Position numbers and translations under genes: made by a program
Notes under the pieces: generated by a model
What the model saw: only the letters and a program-made list of their open reading frames with translations
What the model was told of the DNA's origin: nothing
Databases searched by the model: none
Origin: Anaerolineaceae bacterium
Lineage (GTDB): Bacteria; Chloroflexota; Anaerolineae; Anaerolineales; Anaerolineaceae
DNA length: 64,000 nucleotides
Assembly: GCA_017417055.1 (NCBI GenBank)
Contig: JAFPZX010000134.1
Location: 46,712 to 110,711, forward strand
Direction of reading: 5' to 3'
Shown: in pieces, positions 53,268-62,600 of the stretch
Numbering within the stretch: position 1 is the stretch's first letter
Layout: each line of letters opens with the position of its first letter

Positions 53268-53725
53268 ATGATATTATTCTCCTCAATAAAATTACGCTTT
53301 TCATGGTAACTGTTCAGTACCGGGACTGTTACCGCAAACTCATTCTTGAGTCGAAGGGGACTGTCCGAATTACCCGGTTGGCGTATGCTCTAAATACTTA
53401 CTTTTCATAGAACACGGGAATATTTTTTGACTTTTCTCAAAAATGACATAAACGCCCGTAATCCAAAGTTTATTGAATTATAACAGCATTGTCAATTCTG
53501 ACAATTATTTAAACCGCGTTTCGGAATATATGAATTTTTAGGAGAAAAGGTACCTGTTCAGTATCGGGACTGTAACCATAGAAGCGGATTCAAGTCGGAG
53601 GGTGCTTGTCCGGATATCACGATTTTACATGCTTAGAGCAGTTACGATACAAGTTTCACTGAATAAGGTAAATAAAACGCTCTATATCACATATATACGA
53701 TACTCATTCTTCTGTTTTCATATCC
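53268..53725. repeat. Gap holding two diverged direct repeats
   Basis: These 458 bases have no gene. Two related blocks of about 90 bases, 53306-53395 and 53550-53640, each begin with CTGTTCAGTA(C/T)CGGGACTGT and continue with alignable but diverged sequence (GAGTCGAAGGGGACTGTCC against AAGTCGGAGGGTGCTTGTCC). Related pieces occur at 18910 and 57095. The first copy can pair GGTAAC with GTTACC around the core. Confidence 0.6.
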
Positions 53726-54655
53726 CTATGATTTGGAAACAGTTCGAACAGCACCGGAAAGTATTGTTTTCCCCGTCATCGGGTCACTTGCGGCAGAAAG
53801 TTTTCCACCCGGTTCATACAGTGTGAGTAAAATCTTCCTGCCCTCATTTTGAGCCAGATACATTCCAACCGCGGCACTGCCGCTGGCACAGGAATTTTCC
53901 CAAAATATGGTTCCGCTTCCGGGAACAAAGACAAGCGGCGTCAAATGATATGCGTCATTTTCCCGGTTCAAAAACATCAGGCCTAAACCATCTGACTGCA
54001 ATTCATTACACCATTTTTGAACTGCCAACTCGGCATCATTAGGGAAGCACTGATTAATTCGGGATCGGGAAGAGTCCGCCTGAGGTATGTAGGGAACTGA
54101 CCTCTCGCCTTCTTCTAAATTATTCAGCGTTTCCTTAGAATTATGGACGAAATCATAAAAGTGAGAATCCGGCGTTATGATGATGTGAATGATACCCTCC
54201 ATGATGACAACCGGTAATTCATCAGACAACTGATTATAGGTAAACCTTCTTTTACTTATCGAAATAGGGGCAGGCATTTCAATCGAAGTTTTGAAGGTAA
54301 CTGCGTCAACCGGTTCAACGCTGACAGAAACCGGATCAGACGTTCCGGATACACGCAATTTCACGCCAATTGATTGATCCGGTGCAGAATGAAACAGATT
54401 CAAAGCATAAAATACCGAGGCACAGCATGACGCATTCCCGCAAAATTCCCCGCCCGCCATACGCAGATCTATATCATATCCGTCCTCCGATGGATCGGGA
54501 AAATGAACGAATCCGACCTGTTCTACTTCCGGATGCGCTTTCATGATCACAGCCGCAACATCAGGCTGGTCTTCAATACGCACGTCACCTTCCACCAAAG
54601 CCGTAACATTCCCCGCCGGATCAAAAATACTGTATCGATAGGAATTACTATTCAT
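53726..54655 (-). CDS. DapF-like amino acid epimerase/racemase with inserted element
   Basis: A 309-residue protein of the diaminopimelate epimerase fold. The two active-site cysteines are present: GGEFCGNASCCA (Cys 72) and FWENSCASGSAAVG (Cys 256). N-terminal YSIFDPAGNVTALVEGD differs from true DapF, so it belongs to a side branch that includes other cofactor-free amino-acid racemases. Residues about 177-202 (start LNNLEEGERSV) are encoded by a MITE-like element that keeps the frame. The neighbouring polar amino-acid importer suggests an amino-acid substrate. Whether the insert leaves activity intact is unknown. Confidence 0.8.
   Translation of the reverse strand: MNSNSYRYSIFDPAGNVTALVEGDVRIEDQPDVAAVIMKAHPEVEQVGFVHFPDPSEDGYDIDLRMAGGEFCGNASCCASVFYALNLFHSAPDQSIGVKLRVSGTSDPVSVSVEPVDAVTFKTSIEMPAPISISKRRFTYNQLSDELPVVIMEGIIHIIITPDSHFYDFVHNSKETLNNLEEGERSVPYIPQADSSRSRINQCFPNDAELAVQKWCNELQSDGLGLMFLNRENDAYHLTPLVFVPGSGTIFWENSCASGSAAVGMYLAQNEGRKILLTLYEPGGKLSAASDPMTGKTILSGAVRTVSKS
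54043..54134. repeat. MITE-like element, copy 2 (inside the dapF-like gene)
   Basis: Inverted ends CTGATTAATT (54050-54059) and AATTATTCAG (54118-54127) enclose 78 bp, exactly as in the copy at 1493-1570, and similarity extends several bases beyond both ends. Seventy-eight is a multiple of three and the inserted frame is open on the minus strand, so the gene remains intact. Interior identity to copy 1 is about 77% over 69 bp. Confidence 0.75.
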
Positions 54656-54681
54656 AAAATCACTTATCTAAAAGATATCGT

Positions 54682-54758
54682 TGACACCCCAAAACCTTAC
54701 ACCTGATACCTGACACCCGACACCCAACACCTGATACCTGATACCCGAAACCCGACAC
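54682..54758. repeat. Degenerate ACACCTGATACCTGACACCC tract
   Basis: Tandem variants of ACACCTGATACC and TGACACCCGACACCC fill the gap between the ABC ATPase and the dapF-like gene. The same words recur at 57310-57331. A low-complexity intergenic tract; no function seen. Confidence 0.6.
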
Positions 54759-55517
54759 CTAATTCTCAAATACACGCAAAAACTGCTTCGTCCGTTCTTC
54801 CTTGGGATTATCAAAAACCGCGGAAGGATCACCCTGCTCCACAATCAACCCGTCCGCCATGAAGATCACTCGATTGCTGACCGCTTTCGCAAAAGGCATT
54901 TCATGCGTCACCACGACCATGGTCATCTTTTCCTCAGCCAGCTGCCGGATCACCTTCAGCACTTCACCCGTCAGTTCCGGATCCAGCGCGGATGTCGGTT
55001 CGTCAAAAAAGAGGATCTCCGGTTTCATTGCCAATGCCCGGGCAATGGCTACACGCTGCTGCTGCCCACCAGAAAGTTGATAAGGATAGGATTTTGCTTT
55101 GTCTTCAATACCCATTTTCCTCAGCAGCTCCATGGCAGTGGCCTCTGCCTCATCCCTGCTTTTCTTTTGCACCTTCATAGGTGCGTCCGTCAGGTTCTTC
55201 AAAATATTGTAGTGAGGGAACAGGTTAAACTGTTGGAATACCAGACCGCAGTAACTTCGGAACTGACGCAGCTCTTTTGGCGAAACATAAACCACTTTTC
55301 CATTATCATCGGTATAAGCCGCACGTTTCCCCATATAAAGGATCTCACCGCCATCAATCGTTTCCAAAAATGTCGCACAGCGCAGCAGCGTGGATTTTCC
55401 AGACCCGGAGGGACCGATCACACTGACAACTTCACCTTTATCGACGCCAAAACTGATGTCATGCAGAACGCCCAACCCGTCAAAATGCTTTTTAATGTGA
55501 TTCATTTCAATGATCAT
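54759..55517 (-). CDS. Polar amino acid ABC importer, ATPase
   Basis: GlnQ/HisP-type ATPase of 252 residues. The start at 55517 follows GCGGGGG; the frame is open further upstream but overlaps the permease gene. Walker [22 protein letters not shown]-loop [13 protein letters not shown], signature [17 protein letters not shown], Walker [16 protein letters not shown] and H-loop [12 protein letters not shown] are intact. Energises uptake with the permease and binding protein upstream in the same minus-strand operon. Confidence 0.95.
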   Translation of the reverse strand: MIIEMNHIKKHFDGLGVLHDISFGVDKGEVVSVIGPSGSGKSTLLRCATFLETIDGGEILYMGKRAAYTDDNGKVVYVSPKELRQFRSYCGLVFQQFNLFPHYNILKNLTDAPMKVQKKSRDEAEATAMELLRKMGIEDKAKSYPYQLSGGQQQRVAIARALAMKPEILFFDEPTSALDPELTGEVLKVIRQLAEEKMTMVVVTHEMPFAKAVSNRVIFMADGLIVEQGDPSAVFDNPKEERTKQFLRVFEN

Positions 55518-55530
55518 GCTGTCCCCCGCC

Positions 55531-56178
55531 TTATTTATAATAATCCATTGATTTTTCGATGCGTCCCATGACAAACTCGACCAGGTAATTTGCCGCAAAA
55601 TAAAATACACCGGCAATTACAAAAGGCATAAACGAAGTTTGCGAGGCAGAAATCTGTTTGGCAAGGGAAAATACCTCCTGATAAGCCAATGTGAAGGCCA
55701 GTGAGGTATCTTTCACCAGGGTGATGACTTCATTGGTCACGGAAGGCATGATCCGTTTGACAACCTGAGGGAGGATAATGCGCATAAAGGTCTGCATTTT
55801 GGTATATCCGAGCACCTCAGCCGCTTCATATTGTCCGACAGGAATCGATTCGATGCCGCCGCGATAGATCTCCGCGAAATAGGCAGCGTAATTCAGGATG
55901 AACCCGATCGCCAGGGCGGGAAACCGCCAACCGCGGATCGACCAGCCGAACAGATAATATGGACCGAAGTACCAGGCCAGCAGCTGCAGCATCAGCGGCG
56001 TCCCGCGCATCAGGGAAATAAAACCACGGGTGATCCAGCGAACCGGGGCAAAGCGGGATTTCCGCAGGAATGCCACCACCATACCCAGCGGCAAAGAACC
56101 GGCCAGCGTTAAGGCAAACAATCCGCAGGCCCTCAGCATCCCTACACTCATCGTCGAAAGCATTTTGGATAATGTCAT
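55531..56178 (-). CDS. Polar amino acid ABC importer, permease
   Basis: HisMQ/GlnP-type permease of 215 residues. The ATG at 56178 with AGGA nine bases upstream is preferred over a TTG at 56196. Helices include [20 protein letters not shown]; the ATPase-contact EAA loop is [33 protein letters not shown] precedes it. Thirteen bases before the ATPase start. Confidence 0.94.
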   Translation of the reverse strand: MTLSKMLSTMSVGMLRACGLFALTLAGSLPLGMVVAFLRKSRFAPVRWITRGFISLMRGTPLMLQLLAWYFGPYYLFGWSIRGWRFPALAIGFILNYAAYFAEIYRGGIESIPVGQYEAAEVLGYTKMQTFMRIILPQVVKRIMPSVTNEVITLVKDTSLAFTLAYQEVFSLAKQISASQTSFMPFVIAGVFYFAANYLVEFVMGRIEKSMDYYK

Positions 56179-56215
56179 TGAGCGATTTCCTATCAAATCA
56201 TTTTATTCATCACAA

Positions 56216-56241
56216 ACGCCGGAAGAAACCTTTTCCGGCGT
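56216..56241 (-). promoter_or_regulatory. Intercistronic hairpin between binding protein and permease
   Basis: ACGCCGGAA (56216-56224) and TTCCGGCGT (56233-56241) form a perfect 9-bp stem without a T-run, in the gap between the binding-protein stop and the permease start. Such hairpins commonly stabilise the binding-protein mRNA, so that more of it is made than of the permease. Confidence 0.6.
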
Positions 56242-56279
56242 GTGTGTCGTTTCGTTCTCCGGTATTAAACCGTTTCTAT

Positions 56280-57059
56280 TTATTTTCCAAGGCAAAGATA
56301 ATCATAGATTTCAGGATACTTCTTGCCGATTTCGTCATAGGTACCGTTTTCAACCAATGCCATGAGGGCATCATTGACCTGATCGCGCAGCTCAGTATCA
56401 TCCTTGCGGAAGCCGATCCCGTACTGTTCACTTCCCAATGCTTCTTCCAGAAATTCATAGTCAGTCTGGCCGCTCATCAGGAAGTTGCCGCTGGTAACAT
56501 CGATCGCGAGGGCGTCAACCGCACCGGCCTTCAGATCGTTGAAAGCGATTGTATAGGTTTCATAAACTTCGAGAGACTGGAAAGTCTTGCATAATTCAGC
56601 CTGTCCTTCTTCGTCATTCAACAGATCATACGCAGAAGTAGCAGTCTGTACGCCGACGACTTTCCCGGCAAGGTCGGCAAGGGTTTTGATGCCGGAGTCT
56701 TTTTTGACCATGATCATCTGGGTGTTGTCGGAATAAGCGATGGACCACAGATAATCATCTTCACGGCCGTTGATAGTAAAACCGGACCAGATGCAGTCAC
56801 AGGAACCGGCATTCAATTCCAGATCTTTGGCGTCCCAGTTGAAAGGAACCGCTTCGTATTCCCAGCCGTAGTAATCACAGACGGCCTTGGCCAATTCGAC
56901 ATCAAAACCGCCGGTTTCACCTTCATCATTAATATAGGAATACGGAGGATAATCCAGGTCGAAACCGTGCTTGAAAACAAAGGTATCAGCGGCGGAAGCA
57001 CCGGCGAACAGCACAACGACCATGGTAAGGGTCAGCATCATAACAAATAATTTCTTCAT
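56280..57059 (-). CDS. Polar amino acid ABC importer, substrate-binding protein
   Basis: Secreted family 3 binding protein of 259 residues. A signal peptide (KLFVMMLTLTMVVVLFAGASA) precedes the mature start near ADTFVFKHG; no lipobox cysteine is visible, which is unusual for a monoderm unless it stays uncleaved. Fold marks: FDLDYPPYSYINDEGETGGFDVELAKAV, DCIWSGFTINGRED, GKVVGVQTATSAYDLL and YGIGFRKDDTELRDQVNDAL. Start 57059 follows AAGGAGAG. The ligand is a polar amino acid, not further defined. First gene of the importer operon. Confidence 0.93.
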   Translation of the reverse strand: MKKLFVMMLTLTMVVVLFAGASAADTFVFKHGFDLDYPPYSYINDEGETGGFDVELAKAVCDYYGWEYEAVPFNWDAKDLELNAGSCDCIWSGFTINGREDDYLWSIAYSDNTQMIMVKKDSGIKTLADLAGKVVGVQTATSAYDLLNDEEGQAELCKTFQSLEVYETYTIAFNDLKAGAVDALAIDVTSGNFLMSGQTDYEFLEEALGSEQYGIGFRKDDTELRDQVNDALMALVENGTYDEIGKKYPEIYDYLCLGK

Positions 57060-57555
57060 GAGGTTTTTCTCTCCTTTGGAACATATCTGCACTGATTGTT
57101 CAGTACTTTTTCAGTTTAGCATAATAAAGCGGTATTGTAAAGATTAATAATAAAAATAGTGACACTCTCCATCACTGCAATTGTTACCATGACCACTTTA
57201 TCAATGGGACAGGCCCAAAGGCCTGTCCCATTACCAAGCCCATATGTTTTACTGCGGATTTGGAATAAAAAACGTTATTTGATCCTCTGTTGACAAACCA
57301 CCGTCTGTAAACACCCGATACCTGACACCTTACTGCGAATTTAAAGCTCACCAAGGTCGGCCTTTTTGTTGTCGCGCAGCCGACAGAAAAAGACTGCACT
57401 TTGTGTGCGAGCACCTAAATTCATTTATTATGGTGCCTGTGATAGCATGTTGGATTAACCATTCATAGCGCTGAAAGCCACTTTCAACGCTTTTCAAAAA
57501 CTATATTCTATTTCCTTCTACCTTCTTCCTTTTTCCTTCTTACTTCTTCATTTCC
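57060..57555. promoter_or_regulatory. Importer promoter and repeat-filled gap
   Basis: A minus-strand promoter for the importer is clear: TTTACA (57141-57136), 17 bp, and TAAACT (57118-57113) with an upstream TG. The remainder holds a GTTCAGTAC fragment (57099-57107), a perfect palindrome at 57203-57232, ACCCGATACCTGACACC words and, at 57500-57550, a pyrimidine-rich TTCCTTCT tract. I see no real gene. Confidence 0.7.
57203..57232. repeat. Perfect 13-bp palindrome, REP-like
   Basis: AATGGGACAGGCC and GGCCTGTCCCATT separated by CAAA. The GGGACAG...CTGTCCC core matches the 59.1 kb repeats. Confidence 0.75.
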
Positions 57556-58683
57556 TCACCCACTATCCATCCTGTCAAAATACTCTCGGAACGCCTGTGC
57601 CAGATCCTTTTCATATCTGCAGAATTCCGGATCCGCAAGCAGCTGCCGCATCTCCTCTTCCGTAAAACTGATTGACTCTTCCTCGGAACCTGCACTTCTT
57701 TTCATCGCACACATAATGATGTCAAAATATGCTGACGGTTCTGTGTAAAGGGAAGGTCTTCCCGGTTCCTGTTTTGGAATAATCATATCAGCATCCGGTT
57801 TGGCAGTTTCAGAAGCTTCCTCTGTATGAACCGTCTCTGCTTCCACAGTTGATTCAGTATTAGGAGTTTCAGCAGATACTTCGGGATTCCCGTTTACTGA
57901 TTCTATATCAGAAGAATCAGAAACATCGGAAACAGGAACAGCAGCGATTTCGGCTTCTATGATTTCATCATCCAAATGTTCTTCTCCGGAAATTCCGGAT
58001 TCCTGATGATCCTGAGTTTTTGCTTCTTCTAATACATCATAGCGGATGGGAAATGACGGCGTGCTCCGGAAAGAAATTCCCTTTTTATTCCTTTTGTCCG
58101 GCTCCGGGTTCCCGGCTTTATCGGTAAAAGATAACACACTTTTGGTGCGTTCATATGTATCTGTGAATCCATGATCATATTCGTAAGCGCGGTGTTCCGC
58201 TGCGCTCAGACGTTCCATGGTTCTGGCAAAACTGAGCATCTGATGGAAGTAATCAATATCAAATTCATGACGGTCCAGCTTGATCTGGTTCAGCGCCGCG
58301 TCGCATTTGCGGAAGTTGAAGCAGATCATCTCATACAGATGCTGAGCCGAAAGGGATTCGATCTCGGATATATCAAAATAACTTTTATGGCTCATCGCCT
58401 CTTTGGTGATAAAAGAACTGCCGAGGTGATTTACGGTTTTTTCCAGCGTTTTGCACAATTTCAGATACTGCGGGGAGAAACGGTCGGCACAGCGGGTCAC
58501 GGCAAAAAGCTCTTCCGTCTGTTCCATGATCATCGCGTTGATATGGCAGAAAGACATAGCCATCGTCGGGAATTCATCCGGACGTTCGATCAGGAAATTC
58601 CGTTCGGATTTGCCGTTGTGGTTTTTCACTTCTGCAATCACGTCGGTAACTTCCGCCAGAATCGCTTTGTCTTTTTCGATCAT
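57556..58683 (-). CDS. Hypothetical protein with acidic C-terminal region
   Basis: A 375-residue protein. Residues 1-185 are helical (EVTDVIAEVKNHNGKSERNF, KLCKTLEKTVNHLGSSFITK, ICFNFRKCDAALNQIKLDRH). A Glu/Ser/Thr/Val-rich linker (about 225-300) follows, then a short helical C-terminal domain (SYFDI-like AYFDIIMCAMKRSAGSEEES, FTEEEMRQLLADPEFCRYEK). No signal peptide or membrane helix. GGGAGG precedes the ATG. No family recognised. Monocistronic, with repeat-filled gaps on both sides. Confidence 0.7.
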   Translation of the reverse strand: MIEKDKAILAEVTDVIAEVKNHNGKSERNFLIERPDEFPTMAMSFCHINAMIMEQTEELFAVTRCADRFSPQYLKLCKTLEKTVNHLGSSFITKEAMSHKSYFDISEIESLSAQHLYEMICFNFRKCDAALNQIKLDRHEFDIDYFHQMLSFARTMERLSAAEHRAYEYDHGFTDTYERTKSVLSFTDKAGNPEPDKRNKKGISFRSTPSFPIRYDVLEEAKTQDHQESGISGEEHLDDEIIEAEIAAVPVSDVSDSSDIESVNGNPEVSAETPNTESTVEAETVHTEEASETAKPDADMIIPKQEPGRPSLYTEPSAYFDIIMCAMKRSAGSEEESISFTEEEMRQLLADPEFCRYEKDLAQAFREYFDRMDSG

Positions 58684-59250
58684 CTTCCGTTCCTCCCTTC
58701 TCCGCGCTTCGCGCAGTTGATAGTTAGAAGTTGGTAGTTAGTAGTCAGTGTCCAGTGGTCAGTGACCAGCCCCTACCATCAAGCTTTAGTCCCCAACAAC
58801 TCCTTACTTCCCATAGTCTACACCCAAACTTCAAAAAAGAAAACGGGCAATGTTGTCCGTTGACTTTTTTCAAAAAGTGTGGTAGGGATATAGAACAAGG
58901 ACTGGGACGGTTACTCCGGAACCGTCCCGTGTTTGTTTTGGCACATCGGGGATGTATGTCTAATTAATCAAAGAATCCGACTTCTTTTCCGTGCAAGACT
59001 CATTCATCGCGGGACAGTTCCGGAGTAACCGTCCCTTTTTGTGATACACATCAGTTAAAGGGCGGTTTTTCCGAGAGATTAAATTAGCTTACATCTTGTT
59101 TTCTCTTTGTTCGGGGACTGTCCCTTTATGGGACTGTCCCCTCTGCTGCGGCATATACACGATGGGGACTGTCCCATAAAGGGACAGTCCCCGGCAGGTT
59201 TGAGATCTATAGCCCAAATTTTTGTCAAAATTAATAAATTTTAAGGATTT
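58684..59250. repeat. Repeat cluster before the adhesin leader
   Basis: No gene is found. The first 90 bases hold a degenerate tract of GTTAGTAGTCAGTGTCCAGT words. Then come GGGACGGTT/AACCGTCCC at 58904-58928, the same 25-bp element inverted with one change at 59011-59035, and a large inverted repeat at 59113-59192. All share the GGGAC(T/A/G)GT core, a layout like paired REP sequences. Confidence 0.75.
59113..59192. repeat. 29-bp inverted repeat of GGGGACTGTCCC units
   Basis: The arms at 59113-59141 and 59164-59192 are reverse complements at 28 of 29 positions, separated by 22 bases. Each arm is itself nearly palindromic, with GGGGACTGTCCC and GGGAC(T/A)GTCCCC around a TTTAT or ATAAA centre. 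Confidence 0.85.
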
Positions 59251-59252
59251 CA

Positions 59253-59281
59253 TTAACATTTTACGATAATTAAGCTATAAT
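59253..59281 (+). promoter_or_regulatory. Promoter of the adhesin leader
   Basis: TTAACA (59253-59258), a 17-bp spacer and TATAAT (59276-59281). The start site would fall near 59288, about 345 bases ahead of the adhesin ATG. Confidence 0.7.
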
Positions 59282-59545
59282 CTCCAATAATGGTATTCCG
59301 ATTAGGGAATTATCGGCAGCAAGCCCCTTCCCGAATCGGAGAATGAAATTCGTGTTGGAGAGGGAAAGAACCGCTATGGGAGAGCATAACGGATTTTTCA
59401 GTTATTCATATTACCAAAATCAGGTCTCAGCGGAGAACGGATATAAACCAATCATATCCGAAAGCCCGCCATATTTGAAGACATAATAGAGTTCTGAATA
59501 TTCACAATATTCCGGTATTGTATATATTCAGAACTTTTGTTATTG
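59282..59545 (+). ncRNA. Structured leader RNA of the adhesin, riboswitch-like
   Basis: About 250 transcribed bases with dense pairing. TCCGATTAGGGAA (59297-59309) pairs with TTCCCGAATCGGA (59328-59340), one mismatch. GAAT-GAA-ATTC sits at 59341-59351. CCGCTATG/CATAACGG at 59371-59392 carries loop GGAGAG, and CGGATAT/ATATCCG lies at 59438-59460. TCTCCAA (59281-59287) could close a three-way junction with TTGGAGA (59355-59361), but then the start site must lie further upstream. The leader ends in a terminator. I cannot assign it to a known riboswitch class. Confidence 0.55.
59491..59540 (+). terminator. Leader terminator upstream of the adhesin
   Basis: GTTCTGAATAT (59491-59501) pairs perfectly with ATATTCAGAAC (59524-59534). 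An inner ACAATA/TATTGT helix extends it, and TTTTGTT follows. It stops transcription about 95 bases before the adhesin start, so read-through must be regulated or partial. Confidence 0.8.
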
Positions 59546-59633
59546 GCGCCGGTACATTCCCGCGCGGAAACACCTAAACCGCCGGCACCGCTGGTCAGAA
59601 AAAAACATTCAAGGGAAAAATGGGGAGAGAGTT

Positions 59634-62600
59634 ATGTTGAACTTTAAAAAATTGTTTATGTTGTTATTTGTCGTTTTTATGTTTGGTACTATATCGACCG
59701 TATCAGGTGTTGACAGCGACAATTTGAGAGATTTCGTCACAGAATCAGATGATGTGAAAATATATGTCAAAGACGACAGCGAACACAATGAACAGATAAA
59801 AAACGGTAAGTATGTGATCAATGCGGATACGACCTACACGATTGAAATGCACTTTCACGAAACGAACACAAAACAATTCGCGGACACACATACACTAACC
59901 TATCCCATTCCAGCCGGTATCGATTCATCTAATAAAGCTCAAACTCCAACAACCATAACAATCACCGTAGATGGACACCCTTACAATATTGGTGCAACCT
60001 ACCAAATATCTGGGGATCAAATAACAGTTAACTTCGATACAACCGATCCAAACTTCCATTATCTTCAATCTGCCCCTGACGTAGAGTTCAAAGTCGATTT
60101 TGACGCTAAATTCAACGGAGAAGAAAAGAATCTTGATTTTTCAGACAATATCAAAAAAAATATTATCTTTGATACGGATATTGTTCCGCAGGCTTATGTT
60201 TACAAAGACGGAATTCATAACGGAGACCCATTCAACAGGGAAACCGGACAAATGGATTACAGAATCAGAATTACCGCGGATTTTGATTGCGAAAATGTCC
60301 GCGTTACTGACAGCCTTACCGGTGAAGCTTTGAGCCTCGACATAAGCACAATCAAAATCACAGACGCGCAGGGAAACCCCATTGACAGCAGCAGATATAG
60401 CAAAACAAGCGAATCCACCAGTGGTTTTGACTATACCATCACCCACATGAATGATGGAGAAGTTCTTTTTATCACTTACTCCGCAAATGTTGATTTCGCG
60501 AAAGATACGAACAACAACGGAGCAATCGAATCGTCGCAAACCGGAAACTCCGTCACCGTAAAACCGGACAGAGGTGATGAGAACAAGCATGAAATCAGTA
60601 ATACAATTTCTTTTAACACGACATCAAAGGAGAATGGGACTGCAGGTAATTCATACAAAGACGGGGATAAGGAATATAAAAACATCACTTGGAAAATTAA
60701 ATATAACGAACTCGCCCTGTATCCCGCCGGCGGTGATATTATTAATGACTCGATCGATACCGCTTCACAAGCTTTTATGTCTTACCCCACGGACGGGAAT
60801 ATTACGATCAACACATATACAAAAGATGGAACGGCCGGACCAACCTACACTGTTCCCTACAGTACGGCTGTTTCAGGGAATTCCTGGCAATTATCACTAC
60901 CTCCAACCGGTACAGCATATTCTTATGAAATTATTTATGAAACCATTGTGGATATGGATGCTGTGAATGCCTCCAACACGACCCAGACACTGAAAAACGA
61001 AGTGGAAACAAAAACAGGCAAGGACACCGGCGAAATAGGCGTTCCTCCCTCTACAGTATACAATGTGACAAAAACCTATATCGATTACGATACAAATCAA
61101 ATCCAGTGGTATGCCGAAGTAGATGTGCCTGAGGGAGCGCTTTCAAAATTTGAGGTAACGGATACCCTTCCAGGAATCTGGATTCCAAACAAATGGTATA
61201 ACGATAAACTTGTTCAGAGTCTTCTCAATGTAGAAGGCCTTTATGAAGGTGAATGGTATGATGTGACCTATAATCCATCAACGGACTCACAGGATACCGT
61301 CAAACTGACTTTTTATAAAACAACAGGCACATCCCAACCCGGCTTAAATGAAGCACCGGACAACAGCCGCCGTATCATAAAAATATATATCACAACAGAT
61401 GTAAACCAGGACTGGCTGCAATACGGATACGCACACGGATCGAATGAACAGAAGCATACAAATACTATCAAAGTAAATGATATTGATACAGCAAAAGCTG
61501 AAGCTACAGTTTATTTAGGCGAAACAGGGGTTAGGAAGTTCGGCTCGTATGATCCGTCATCTAAAACTTTCACATTTGATATCATTCTCATTGGAGTCAA
61601 ATCTGCTCCGGTAATTGTCAGCGATATTTTTGACAGATCAATTATGGAACTGACTGATTTAAACGCTTGGAATCAGATGATCGTTTATTACTCAGATTAT
61701 TATAACAACGAACCTTTTACAAGTGGTTATGTGAAAGTCAATCAAACCGCCTCGGCAGATGGATTACTTATAACGATCAATGAGGATACACTCCCGAAAA
61801 AACCTGATGGCAATTATTATGGATATTACGACATTCACTTTTCAACCAAGCTGAAAGATGATGTAGACCTGGCATCCTATGTTCTCATAAACCAGGGTGT
61901 AGTGACAAACACCGCTGTATGGAATGGTCATGAGGATACCTGGGCATACACCGGTTCTCACGACCCGATTGACAAAACCTGTGTCTATGCTGACACTACA
62001 ACAGATTGTTCAACTGCCGGTGTAGCCGACCGTAATATTCAATATCAAATCAATTACAATGAAGATAAGCTTCAGCTGAATAACGGAAAACCGATCCATC
62101 TCTTCGATATATTAAGCGCGAATCTCAGTTTGCATTACGACTCAATTAAAATTGTGGCCGATCCGGATAATTATATTACCTACAATATCAGTGGTACGGA
62201 TGGAAATAAAACACAAATCGATTTTGTTGTTCCCGATCAGACAGCTGTCACAATTACCTATAAGGCACAGGTCATCGGTGCGTTTGACACCACACTAAGT
62301 ACAAACAATACGGTAAAAGTCGGTTATTTTGAAGAAAGCAAGGATATTAATTTCAATTTTGCCAGCAGCTCTGCAGGTACAGGAAGTACCGCGAAACTGA
62401 ATATCGCCAAAGTAGACGAGAATCACGGTGACATCCGGTTCAGCGGTCTCAAATTTGTTGTATACCCGGATCCTGATGATCCGGCTTCAGCAGGGCTTAA
62501 TCCAATGGATCAACACAGCAAAAACCCGTCCGGCGTTTGGGCCGGATGTGAACCGGGAGGGAACTGTGCGATCATTCCGACAACTGCTCAAGGAATATTG

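Noticed and set aside
54682-54758. Possible CRISPR array because of spaced repeats
   Set aside because: The units are short, variable and contiguous, without constant repeats or unique spacers, and no cas gene is present.
54903-55571. 222-codon frame opposite the ABC ATPase gene
   Set aside because: It covers conserved Walker motifs of the real gene on the other strand, and its product is His/Phe/Arg-rich without a motif.
57184-57414. 76-codon frame in the gap before the importer operon
   Set aside because: It runs through a perfect palindrome and degenerate repeat words, has no ribosome binding site, and its translation has no protein-like pattern.
58171-58737. 188-codon plus-strand frame opposite the 375-residue protein
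   Set aside because: The minus-strand frame is longer, has a clear GGGAGG ribosome binding site and a protein-like helical pattern; the plus frame has neither.
59113-59192. Possible terminator of an upstream gene
   Set aside because: No T-run follows either arm and no gene on the plus strand lies just upstream; a REP-like repeat explains it better.
59282-59545. T-box leader or c-di-GMP riboswitch
   Set aside because: No UGGNACC antiterminator box and no GEMM-I core is seen, so I left the class open.
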